Shown here: piece by piece, positions 11,848 to 24,434 of the stretch
How positions within the stretch are numbered: position 1 is the stretch's first letter
Layout of the letters: every line of letters begins with the position of its first letter
Assembly: GCA_001600055.1 (NCBI GenBank)
Contig: BCIV01000001.1
Span: 248,001 to 312,000 of the forward strand
Length of the DNA stretch: 64,000 bases
Source of the DNA: Filobasidium wieringae
Taxonomy: Eukaryota; Basidiomycota; Tremellomycetes; Filobasidiales; Filobasidiaceae
Direction: 5' to 3'
The notes under the pieces: generated by a model
Database searches by the model: none
The model's input: the letters and a program-made list of their open reading frames with translations, nothing else
Told to the model about the DNA's origin: nothing
Made by a program: the position numbers and the translations under genes

Positions 11848-13506
11848 ATTTTCTGTATATTTGAGGGTATGCTCATGACCAAGGCTTAACTAGGGATTGT
11901 AAGAACGGACAGTGCAGAACATCGCATTATTGATCTAGTCGCTGGTCGCTGATCGCTAGATGTTGCACAAGAGCGAGATATGTATTCTGAATATGCGTTT
12001 TGCATAATTTGTATTTTGGCGATACTCGAACAGAGTATCGTGGGGCTAAAAGGCTCAGCCCTGCGATAAGCGTGGTGGCAGTCGTGGAGTACATGGAGAC
12101 TACTGCCCGTGGTCAGATTCTCGATTGTTGCGACCTAGAAATGAGAAGACTTTGCGGATGTCTGTCCCATAGCACTATCGATGTGCGAGATGACTGTCGT
12201 GAGTTCACATCGAAGCAGGAGGGATACGAGCACTTCAGCATAATTCAGGACAGCGCACGGATCTGTGTGCACCGCTCGGGAGACTGCTAGACAAGGAATA
12301 TGTGACGGCCTGAATCAGGTCAATTGTTGTCGACGTGGGGAGCTTTGCGTTGGTAAGATGAGCACAGGTCTGCCAGAGTTGTAACGGGTTCGAAAACAAA
12401 GCGTCTATCAACCCAGGTCGTGTTTCATAACAGCCTACGAACAAACCTGAACCTATTCGATTGTTCCGCCAGGATGCGGGGAGAGGCAGGTCAGAAAGGC
12501 TTTCTTCCTTGCTGTGAGCCGGAATCAACTTGTCGTCATTCTGACGCGATGTTGAGCGCCCGATGCAAGAAAAGCCATGCCGGACCACAGGCCACAGGCG
12601 ACGAATTCTTGTATTTTAGAGCTAGAATGGGGAAGATCAGCGTTAGTCTGGAGCTAGGTGGAAGTGTGAAGTTATGGCAGAATACGATTGTGAGATGAAA
12701 CCAGCGTACCCAGCGTGAAGGAACTTAGGAAACGGAATGGCATCGCTTGGGTGGATACGAGTTGTGAAAACGAGGGGGAAACACGCCGATCGAGGTGGAT
12801 CGAGTCTCGGAATCGCTGGTCTTGTGAATGAATTGGCGGGAGGGAAGCCGTGGCTCGGAGGCTTTTGACTGCCAGCGGACGTGAGGGCTCAGGTCAAGGG
12901 ATAGCATGCGCGTGAGAAAGCCTCCAGATGAACGAGATTGAGGGTGCCCCTGCCTCGCTGCTCGCCTTCGCTGTACGCTCAGTGTGGTCTAGTAGTCTCT
13001 CGTCCACCTCATTCAGTCAGTCCTCATTCCTTGCTCACGTTCATCCTATCGCAGCCTGTGCATCTGCTACCTCGATCACTCTAGTCTTCGTCCTCCTTCA
13101 TTCATCATTCATACTCACTCCCAACCGTCCTTTGTCTTTCCCCTCCACACCGAATCGCACTATCGAGAGAGAAAGAGCGAGTCGTATCAAACAAACAACA
13201 GGATCGCGCTTTCTATCGACCGCAATCTTTAACCGTAGTCAAGACATTCGCCGCAAAAGCAATCTCAACACTTCAACTCGTCCCGGCTAGACTACCACCA
13301 AGCTCTTACTTTGAGCATAGATATCGGACAAGGCAGCTTATCTTCCCAACCCGATCTTTCCCATCTCTTACTCGATTCCATCATCTCGGAAATCGAACTA
13401 GGAAAAACAAGTCTCTCCCTTCCTCACTATTAGATCGATAGGACTTTCCCTTCGATCTCATCACTTTACAAGCAACTAGCGAAGGAGATTCAATAAGAAC
13501 TCAAGC
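11848..13506. promoter_or_regulatory. Shared upstream region and pyrimidine-rich HOG1 leader
   Basis: This is a 1.66-kb gap between divergently transcribed RSC7 and HOG1. The short open frames match nothing and lack coding character. From about 12940 to 13506 the plus strand is rich in CT and TC runs (for example TTTCCCATCTCTTACTCG near 13350), typical of a long 5' untranslated leader of HOG1. Any upstream ATGs there could affect translation, but no specific site is claimed. Confidence 0.5.
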
Positions 13507-15888
<2,382 letters not shown>

Positions 15889-16380
15889 GCTGCTCAATCC
15901 AATCAAACCCTTGCATCATTATCCCCTTCCGGCATTATCAATAGCGATTCATATTATATACGGAACTCGCCTATGGACGCAGTCAGCTCTCTGCAAGGTC
16001 AAAAACCTTGAAACCGTCTGTCTGCGAATCTTCCCGTCTCCTTTCTCGATCTCCCTAATTCTACTCTCCTCCGCTGTTTTTTATTCCGGGACGAATGTCT
16101 GCATTCATCGGAGCGATTCTCCTCTTGCGGGAATGAATGTATTTAGACGAAATGTGTTCTGTGCAATGTCATCCGGTTCTGCAAATTATATGCTGCACCC
16201 ACTATCTTTCGGCTTGCGGATACAACGGTAAGGTAAGTAACGGAATGGACATCCTCCTTAGCTTGAGGATGAACGGCAATGCACTCCCTATACTCGGGAA
16301 GTTGAGACTCCGCCAGGAGTGTCATGATGTTCCATGTTCTTTCATTCACAACTAACCAGGATCACAAGGAAGTGTTAAAC
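15889..16380. other. Facing 3' flanks of HOG1 and the Rdx gene
   Basis: These 492 bp lie between convergent genes. No supported coding frame, RNA gene or repeat is seen; it is read as 3' untranslated sequence of both genes. Confidence 0.5.
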
Positions 16381-17109
16381 TTATTGACCCTCAGCCGCTT
16401 TATGACCAGCCTTATCAGAGTGGCCTAGATCTTGCTTAGGCTGAACCAGATTCCGTATTCTCTGTTTCAAGAGCTTGAGCTGTGAATCGGACGAGTCATC
16501 CAACTGTCAGCGTCGAGATGGCGCGGAGAAGCACGAGGTGAACTTGCCTCGGGGAAAGCGCCCTCCACCTTCCGGTCCCAAACGAGTATCCAGCCGTTAT
16601 CTCTTCGGGTACATCCTTCAGGAAGTTGACTTCCTTCTGGAACGTTGTTTAGCCATACTCGAAATCGTCCGGCGTTTTCTACAGAGGGGAGAAGCGAGAT
16701 GGAAGACAAGACGGGGTTGGGGAAGGTAAGGAATAATTCGGTCGATACCCATGAAGCCCTCGGCGCCCTGCGAACGATAAGATACTCAGCGGGAGCCTGC
16801 AACGCGAAGATCATCCCGAAGACCTACCATCGACACTGTTAGGGTTACACCATCAGCCCCGACGAATCGCGTACCTGAAGAACCTATAATGGAATAACTT
16901 ACCCTATCGCAATACTCAATGTAAACGTTTGGACCAGAAGCGAGGCTTGGTGGCGCAAATGTTTCTGGGTTCATGATATCCTCTTCTGTGGCTGGCTTAA
17001 CTGGCTGCTCTTGTGCGGCTTCGTCCTTATTGCCTTTCGAAGTCGATGTGGCAGGCAGATCGCAAGCTGGTGCGCAGTCTAAGCAGATTTCTTGTTGAGG
17101 CTCAGACAT
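16381..17109 (-). CDS. Rdx-family (SelW/SelT-like) redox protein with an 8-nt microexon
   Basis: Four exons on the minus strand (16903-17109, 16828-16835, 16548-16767, 16381-16479) encode 177 residues. The second exon is only 8 nt (TGTCGATG). Without it the frame is lost; with it the protein reads YIEYCDRCRWAPRASW, the conserved CxxC-containing signature of the Rdx family, cysteine forms of selenoprotein W. Further matches are TELFLTFPNP, GRFRVWL and WDRKVEGAFPE, then LKLLKQRIRNLVQPK and GHSDK. The intron after FPE uses a GC donor (GCAAGT) and CACAG acceptor. The family has a thioredoxin-like fold with a presumed glutathione-linked redox role; substrates are not established. The N-terminal 55 residues are low-complexity with extra cysteines (CLDCAPAC). 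MRM2 is divergent, 327 bp away. Confidence 0.9.
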
Positions 17110-17436
17110 GATAGAGTTGTAGCTTTCTTCTTGTGTTTGCAGCTAGGTCGACGATAAATCAATTAGAAAGTGTTTCTATGCGTTCTAAGTTGTTCGCCGC
17201 TGCTCTGACAAGATGGCTAGTAAGTATCACAACTGGGCAAGGTAGAGGCTGAAGGTAGTTCGATCCAAGATAACAGCTTCAGCACGCCTCGAACGCCCTG
17301 GTTCCCGAGTGATGATGAATCTGGAATCGCTTTGACCTAAGATTCCTCGACCAAGCTGGCTGGACTTGACAGATTTCGGACAAGAGTACCTGGCCGCACA
17401 TACTACTGTCCAGCGAACCTGCGGTGATCCGAAACC
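17110..17436. promoter_or_regulatory. Divergent promoter between Rdx gene and MRM2
   Basis: This 327-bp interval separates two head-to-head starts and must hold both promoters. No TATA box or other clear site is claimed. Confidence 0.5.
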
Positions 17437-18328
17437 ATGCAGCCCAGTAGACGCCTTTGCAAGAAATCGGCATCATCCAACCGTTGGCTAGCTAGGCAAC
17501 AATCTGATCCATTCGTCAAAGCTCGTACCTCGAACTCGTCCATCGCCAGCACTACTCATTACCGCTCTCGAGCATCGCACAAGCTGCTTGGTCTCGTCAA
17601 CCGTTACCCTCAGCTTTTACCAAGAGGCGGTACTGTTGTTGATCTAGGATGTGCACCTGGTGGATGGGCTCAGGTAGCTGCGGAGAGAGTGGGCAAGAGG
17701 GGAGCAGTCATTGGGGTTGATTTGTTACCTGTCAGAGAACTCGGAGAGGAATATCCTAACGTAAACTTGATACAAGGAGATTTCTTGACGAGCACGGTAC
17801 ATCAGCAACTAGTCGACTTGCTTCCCGAGAGAAGGGTTTCAACACCTGAGCGCGATGCGGAGCATACAACGTTACGGAAGATAAAGGTCGATACGGTCAT
17901 GTCTGATATGATGGCGAATATGACCGGCGTCAGGATCAGAGACGTAGAGAACAGTTTGGATCTTTGTCGTTCCGCTCTACAATTCGCTATCCAATTCCTT
18001 CGCACAGATAAACCCGGTGGAAATTTACTGTACGCCTTCCAAATCGCTCTTTGTATTTGTGGCTATTGAATTGACTGTTTGAGCAACTTGCATCATTAAT
18101 AGGCTCAAACACTTTGCACACCCAGATTTCTCTCGGTTCAAGAAGGACGAGCTGGAATCTCATTTTCGCATCGTACATTACGTCAAACCTGAAGCATCAA
18201 GGAGCGGTAAGTTACTTCTCAAGAATCCTCTTCAAAGCACAAAGTGCTCATCGAAGCCGTTCTCGCTTTGGCTAGAATCGTCCGAGGGATTTTTCGTTTG
18301 CCTAGGGTTTGGCTCGAAACGTACCTGA
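17437..18328 (+). CDS. MRM2: Mitochondrial 21S/16S rRNA (uridine-2'-O)-methyltransferase
   Basis: Three exons (17437-18029, 18103-18206, 18276-18328) encode 249 residues of the FtsJ/RrmJ family. The protein methylates the ribose of a uridine in the peptidyl-transferase A-loop of the large rRNA. Motif I reads VVDLGCAPGGWAQVAAE. The K-D-K-E catalytic set is visible: a lysine in the SHKLLGL start, aspartate in VMSDMMANMTG, lysine in LRTDKPGGNLL and glutamate near SSEGFFVCLGF. A basic, Ser/Arg-rich first 45 residues suggest mitochondrial import, which favours MRM2 over cytosolic Trm7 or Spb1. Introns of 73 and 69 nt were placed by frame and by recovering LKHFAHPDFSRFKKDELE and the C-terminal GFFVCLGFGSK. 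Confidence 0.92.
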
Positions 18329-19781
18329 ACGTTAAAAGTAGCCCACTTAGAAAGTCATGGGTGAAAGACTACGCTACTCGTCGGCGATAGACTATCCTTC
18401 TGGGCGGAATGGCATATGGGAAAAGGATCAGAAAGAGGGGCCAGGGTAACCATCCCTTCGTTCCTTCTTTCTACCTTCCCCTTTTCCTCGCCTATTCGTC
18501 TCCCAAGAATATCCAGACTCTTCTTCTCCATTCCCCAAAGCCCCATCCTCTCACCCTCTTCGACCCGGGTTGGCAAACTTCACTTTCGAGGGAACGTTCT
18601 CCGATCCGCGGATGACCGAGAGACAGGTTGTTAGGGTTCCAATACTACCGAACCCCGGCCTTTTTCTTGGAATGGGGGATTCATGGCGAGGTTGGGTGTC
18701 TTTGTTGGAGAGGCAAGGGTCATCGCCCTATAATTGACGGCTGCTCTTTAGACTTGTGGAGTATACGACAGATACGGCGCGGACATGCTGGAAGCCCCGC
18801 CTTTGGTCGCAATAGCGTACATCGAGCCCGGCTGGAAAAGTCGTTCATCGTGCAACCCTAGTTGATAATATACTGCATACCCTGTTCACAATGCATTTCT
18901 TAGCCTGCGACTCCTTCATCTACGCTCTGTACTTAATGATGGCCTAGTACTTGAGGCAGACCAAAGCCATTATCAAGGCTATCAAGGGTGAGACCGCGTT
19001 GGGTACTTGTGCATCGAAGCAAGTGGCTCCTTCAGATCTCAGAGCTCTGTCATTCGAAATTGGAAGATGTGTTAGCTTAAGAGATCGATTAAGTGCAGTC
19101 ACATTGAAGGAAAACAAGAGATGTTGGCCAATCAAGCCAAAGCTGAAGGGGACCTGGCTGCGGCGGACTTATTAATGGTCAAGAGCAACCCTTGCGAGTT
19201 AGTTGAAATGGGATTTGCAACTACCGATTCATGCCGAGCAGTCTACATGTCCAAACAACCAAAAAAGACGTCTGGCTTGACCTTATTAACCTTACCAGTG
19301 GTATTGCTGGCCTTCTCAGTCTCTATCCGGTCTTTTGAATCAAGGCATATTCCTCGTTCGCTCTTGCGAGATTTGCAGCGGTGCAGCAATATCTTGCAAA
19401 CTCCACGATCGCTTCCGTACTGTCGCCTTGGTACAACGATTCTTAACCCCCGAACTTGGCAGAGTGCCTGAGCAAGATGTGTCCGAGCTACTCATGCTGG
19501 CAATAGTCAGACATCTTGCTCTCTTTCCAATAGATATAGAAACTAGACTATGCAGTCATTGGCCTCTCTCAGTGACTCATTGAGATTGACGAGCGAAATG
19601 AAGCGGTTGGGCATAGAATATTTTCGTAACCCGAAGGCCAGTGAGAGTGGTGGTCTGACTGGTTTGTATTTGGACGGAGATGGCCCGTGCGTTGCTTGCC
19701 GTGTCCGGGATGGTATCCAATCGCATCGTAATCATACAACGTCAAACACAGATAGATAGTCGGTGTCCGTTCTCATTTGCG
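18329..19781. other. Unresolved stretch with fragmentary open frames
   Basis: This 1.45-kb gap follows MRM2 and ends at the convergent Asterix gene. Several plus-strand frames look coding-like but I cannot join them into one gene. They include GMGDSWRGW followed, after a possible 56-nt intron, by VYDRYGADMLEAPPLVAIAYIEPGW (18590-18860), then YLRQTKAIIKAIKG (18949-18990), NQAKAEGDLAAADLLM (19120-19180), ELGRVPEQDVSELLMLAIVRHLALFP (19440-19545) and MKRLGIEYFRNPKASESGGL (19598-19660). Frames break between them. It may be an intron-rich gene of unknown family or a decaying one. Confidence 0.3.
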
Positions 19782-20266
19782 TTATGATGCCTGGGTAGCT
19801 GCGTCTCGGGCAGGAATCATCAGCCTGGGAATGTAGCAACCCAGAATCCCGGCACCTCCCATACTACACAGTCTCGATTTTAGTTAAGGGCTTGAGACAC
19901 ATAACACAGACACCACTCACGCTAACGCAGACCAAGGTGAAACTTCTGCTCCGTCCTTTCCCTTCTTTTGAGTAAGTGGCTTCGAGTTCATAACCCCGAG
20001 GAAAGCTGCTACGACTGCAAGCCAAGCGGCAATGGGCTGTTTACCGACCATGGCAAGACCTCCCATAGCGGTAGCAATAGTAGAGAAGTAGTCAGAAGTT
20101 GATGTCCAGTGTCGGGGAATGTGAAAGGGAACGACAGTGCTGTTACATCAGAACCAGATGCAAATCGATTAGATGATCGGTTGATTCTTCTATGGTCGCA
20201 GACGGCTTACGGTTCACCAGCCCGAGGGTCCGACTTGTCGTACACGGGAACTTGAGGAAGGGACAT
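19782..20266 (-). CDS. Asterix/WDR83OS homologue, PAT-complex membrane chaperone subunit
   Basis: Three exons on the minus strand (20211-20266, 19921-20139, 19782-19863) encode 118 residues, close to the 100-110 usual for the family (formerly UPF0139). In animals Asterix pairs with CCDC47 at the ER translocon and shields hydrophilic faces of nascent membrane helices. Here MSLPQVPVYDKSDPRAGEP leads to three hydrophobic stretches: DYFSTIATAMGGLAMVG, IAAWLAVVAAFLGVMNS and LAMGGAGILGCYIPRLM. The AWLAV-x-x-AFLGVMNSK segment matches the conserved family core. Introns are 57 and 71 nt. It was not covered by any long open frame because each exon is short. TBCE lies head-to-head 236 bp away. Confidence 0.85.
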
Positions 20267-20502
20267 TCTAGTGGGATATGATGAGAAGATATGCAAGGGT
20301 TGACTGCGTAATATTTCAGTGATCTCGATACTCAATTTTGGGTGTCAACTAGCTACTGGCTAGCTAAACTGGAAGCTGGTGACCCGTGGTTGTTCCACAA
20401 TCTAATCGCTGGCGCCTGGCGCGCCTAACCGGACTTGGAAACCATCATCCTTCGGTCGCAACCTTACCTTTCTCAGCCGATAGTGTCTCTGCAAGCCAGA
20501 TC

Positions 20503-22497
20503 ATGGATAGCGTTGCTTGCGAATACCGACTAGGGCACCGGTACTTGCATCTTTCAGCTCAAAAGCCAGCCACTCTAAGATATATTGGTCCCTTAGAGAC
20601 GAGCGAAAATGTTCAACCTGAAGCGGAAGATCAACCGATATGGCTAGGGGTCGAATGGGATGATCCAGCAAGAGGCAAGCATAGTGGAAGTTATCTGCAG
20701 AGATCTTACTTCAACACAAGAGTTGAGGGAGCTGGAAGCTTCCTGAAATGGAAGGTCAAGGATGCGAAACGAGATCAAGAAGGGAGCGAAGCAAGGCTTG
20801 GGCCTCTCTGGAAAGGGAGATCTTTCCCAGCAGCCATCAAATACCAATACCTGACGTCACCCGACGATAATGGTTCTGTCGGAGCCACGAATTTGAAGTT
20901 GGGATCATCGAACAACCGGATCGAGGTTGAAGTCCCGAATCTCGACAAGGTGACAAGCAAATTCTCGAACTTGAGAAATTTGACTCATCTCGGCCTCGAT
21001 CAAACCTGGGTCAACGGTGCTGGTCTAGATGATCTTAATGGAATGAACGTTGGAGATTTGACCTGTAAGCCGAGTTCGGTTTGTCGCCATACTTGATGTG
21101 CGCTGACGGATCCCCTTCCCAGCAATTAAGAGCTTAGACATCTCTTCGAACCTCTTACACAGTTGGGACGACCTGCTAAACATAATGAATGTGCTTCCCT
21201 CACTTACAGACCTGAAGTTGAAGTGAGTCGCATTATCTCGCGCGGTGATGAACTTGTAATACTAATTACACTTACCCAGTCACTCTCGTTTACCCCGATT
21301 CGATCTATCGGCTGGGATGGAGGAAGCTGTGAAATGTTTACAGAAAATCAGATCTTTGACCATGAGGGATTGTCTCATTGTTTGGGATGATGTGAGTGAC
21401 AGTATGGGAGAAGCGCTTCGAAAAACATGTTGTTGATACAATCTGTTAAATATCAGCTGGTGAAAATGGGACTCCACATGCCTAACTTACAATATCTAGA
21501 TATAGCAGTGAATTTCTCTCTCTGTAACGGGGTCATCAATCATAGTCCTGCGCAACCTCTGTCGTTCCAGAACTTGAAAGAGTTGGTTATTGGAGATTGC
21601 TCCATAACCAAATGGGCCACGGTCGTGGAGATATGTAAATCCGCACCATCGTGAGTGACAATGCTGTCAAGCTTAGAACGGCTGCTTACAAGTGATTTGT
21701 TACAGACTGGAAAGTTTGGATATCTCCGTCAACCCTCTGTGGCAGATTGATGCTCGATCACAAGGCTCCTTGAATCCCTTATCGAAAATCAGAACCCTGA
21801 TCATCAAAGAGACACAGCTGAAATCTAGCAAAGAGTTGGACAACTTATCCACCTGGCTTCCAGGAGTCACCGTTTTAAAGATCTCAACAGATCGAACAGA
21901 AGATACCGAGATAGGCGAACAAAATAGTGGATTTTTGACTGGACAGAAATCGGATCGACCAGTCGTATTGGCAAGCTTTTCGATGCTGGAGGAGTTGAAT
22001 TCGTCTCCAGTAAGTCGGGCTGCATTGTTCTACTATACGGACAATGACTAATCTAACCATGCCTGTGTCTCAAGGTAACCGCTTCCGAAAGGGAGGAGGC
22101 GAAACGAATAACTAGTATCGCTGGCTCAAAGGTCTCCCACGACCTCATTCAGAGATCGAATCAGCCTGCGAAAAACAATCTGAGGAGCAAGTTTATCAGT
22201 ACGTTGCAGTCACAACGCTTTCAGCCTGGAATCAATCATCTGATTTCGTGGATGCACACAGCTCTTAGAGTGAGCAGTGAGATAGCTGCGAGCACTATAC
22301 TTCTGGATATTCTACCCTCCGCACCACTGAAGATCCTCTTCATCAAATTACGAAGGAAACTGTCACTGGACCAACACCACAAGCTCTCCGTGACGATACA
22401 TGGTCGAAAGTTTGATGACAGTCATGCAAATGACAAGCTGAGCGACTTGGGTTGTAGAAACGGGGATGGATTAGAGTTGGGGTTGGTCCATAGCTGA
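20503..22497 (+). CDS. PAC2: Tubulin-folding cofactor E (TBCE/Pac2)
   Basis: Six exons (20503-21064, 21123-21222, 21280-21391, 21457-21650, 21706-22009, 22075-22497) encode 564 residues. Cofactor E binds alpha-tubulin and forms the supercomplex that releases folded heterodimer. The N-terminal CAP-Gly domain spans about 5-85 (YIGPLETS, WLGVEWDDPARGKHSGSY). Leucine-rich repeats run from about 155 to 400 (LTHLGLDQTWV, IKSLDISSNLL, LQYLDIAVNF, LESLDISVNPLW). A ubiquitin-like domain closes the protein (LKILFIKLRRKL, VTIHGRKFDDSHANDKLSDLGC cut short here). The open frame extends upstream only from a GTG, so ATG 20503 is chosen. The segment around residues 430-490 is less conserved and could hide a missed intron. 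Confidence 0.9.
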
Positions 22498-22843
22498 TAA
22501 GTATGATCGCTTTACGTGTATTTACATGTTTAGAAGTTGTAACAAAGTAAATAAGCTTTTCCGATGATGAGCCCTATAGGCTGTCAAAAGGTCTATGCAG
22601 AGGTCTGGTTCATTTTAGTCCTGAAGTCTCTCATCAAGCATGTACTTCTATCTTTCCTTCCTTCGTCCGCCGCCAGTGTCTGTCCAACTGCCATCTTTAG
22701 GGGTCACAATAACGCCTCAGATCGCAAACGATCTTCGCACGGAGTAGGTGTCGTTTGTTCAGTTTCTCCGGAATCCCTCCAGATATTGGCTAAGTCCAAC
22801 AGCATAGACTCTTAGATGATCGCTCCACCGACATTTTCTATAC
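22498..22843. promoter_or_regulatory. Intergenic region TBCE to methyltransferase
   Basis: These 346 bp between same-strand genes show no gene. They should hold the TBCE 3' end and the next promoter. Confidence 0.45.
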
Positions 22844-24374
22844 ATGGCAACGTCTTTCACCCACGGAATCGATACCCACGACGACGAAGCCTCAGCTTTT
22901 GACTTCGTATCTCCCGCCTACTTCGACTTATGTCCCATGCCTTATTCCCCTTCCTGCAAAGTCGAACGCAGGAGAGACATGGCGTCTAGGTTTACATTGC
23001 TCAAAAAACACTTCGAAAGAATGTGATGATGAACTATCAGAACCAGTCAGCGGATCGATACCCCTGCGCCCAGGAGAGATCATAGGGGTCTGGAGCGAGG
23101 GTATTCTCTTGTGCGCACCGTCAACATCCGGAGCGATACCAGCATCCTCCTCAAAAACAAGTAGTGGAAAGAACAAACAAAAGAGACCTACTAAAACCTC
23201 AGCAAAATCGATTGAAGGGGTCAAACAGACAAGAATCACGCGCTCATGGAGACTATCTCCTGCCATTGCCGAGTACTCCTCGGATAGTGTTTTTGATGAG
23301 ACGACCAGGAAAAGAGATTACGAAGGTGTTTTGAAGACTGATGTGCCGGAGGATCTCCTTGTCAATCGTGACCAAAAGCAAAGTCTTGGTCCCGAACAAA
23401 CACTACTAAGGGTGGTGGAAGAAACAAGCTTCGATCTAGACAAGGTATTTATTTGCGCTGATCATGATATAGTACTCCGGCCAAGCTGACTGATGGACCT
23501 CTCAGAAAATATGGGACTCAGGACTGGCTTTGGTCTCATACCTGATTGAGCATCTGTCTTCAGAAAAACATCATTCAATACCCTGCCCACGAGATCTAGA
23601 CGCTCGAATCCACAAGCCGAATGTCAACATACTGGAGCTCGGAGCTGGTACAGGCCTGGTCGGATATGGGCTCGGGGCAGTCTTCAGTCGAATCTCAAGT
23701 GGTAGGGAGCCTCGGAACGCGCGGATCACTATTACAGACCTCCGTGAGTCTGCTGCTTGTACCGGGCGGATTTTGTTGACTCATAATCGGCTCATTCCCT
23801 AGCTTCTGCTATTCCCCTTATCGATGAGAATATTGAGCTCAATAGCGGATTTTGGAATCAGGCGCAGCAACTAACAGCGAGTAATATTGCGGTAAGCTCC
23901 GCCGTACTGGATTGGGATGATGACATTCCGGACCGGGTTTGGGAAGTAAAAGGAGAGGATGATCAAACCAAATTATCGAACCTGGATATCATAATGTAAG
24001 CTGTCTATTCCTGTAGTACATGCCAAAGGCACAGCTTATCGCTTTTACGCAGTGCCGCAGACGTCACGTACAACACAGCCTCTTTCCCTGCTCTTACGCA
24101 AACTTTGAAAAGGCTATTCCAGGGCCCTAGAGGAATTCCCAAATCCGAAGCTGACGCTAATCAAACTTCCCCTATCTTACTGTTGGCATATAAGCAACGG
24201 CACATCTCGGAGAGGTCCCTCTGGCCGTTACTAGAAGACGTCGGGATCGAGTTGACCAAAATCGGCACTATCGATGGACACGAGAAAGATCTGGACGTCG
24301 ACGTCACTACAGCTGAAGCAGCAGGGAGTGGGATGGGCGGAACAGAACTTTGGGTTGGCCGAAGTACATTGTGA
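22844..24374 (+). CDS. METTL21-type protein lysine methyltransferase
   Basis: The model has five exons (22844-22906, 22962-23444, 23506-23743, 23803-23995, 24053-24374) and 432 residues. The family is Methyltransf_16, seven-beta-strand SAM enzymes that methylate lysines of non-histone proteins such as chaperones and elongation factors. SAM motif I is ILELGAGTGLVGYGLG, and the conserved D-x-x-Y motif appears as ADVTYN, recovered only by splicing at 23995/24053. WDSGLALVSYLIEHL before motif I is the usual W-x-x-x-x-L lead-in. The middle region is Ser/Lys-rich and disordered. The first intron (22907-22961) is the weak point: an alternative is a frame open across it with a start further upstream. 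The target protein is not predictable from sequence. Confidence 0.8.
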
Positions 24375-24434
24375 ACCATTTGCTCAACGCGAGAATACAA
24401 CAGACACGCTATGGATACAGTATTACGATACAAC

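Noticed and set aside
12000..12907. Several 60-120 residue frames upstream of HOG1
   Set aside because: They lie on both strands, lack splice joins and protein-like composition, and fall in a leader/promoter interval.
22816..22843. Alternative ATG at 22816 for the METTL21-type gene
   Set aside because: That frame stops at about 22902 without a good donor to rejoin the methyltransferase frame; ATG 22844 with a 55-nt intron fits better.
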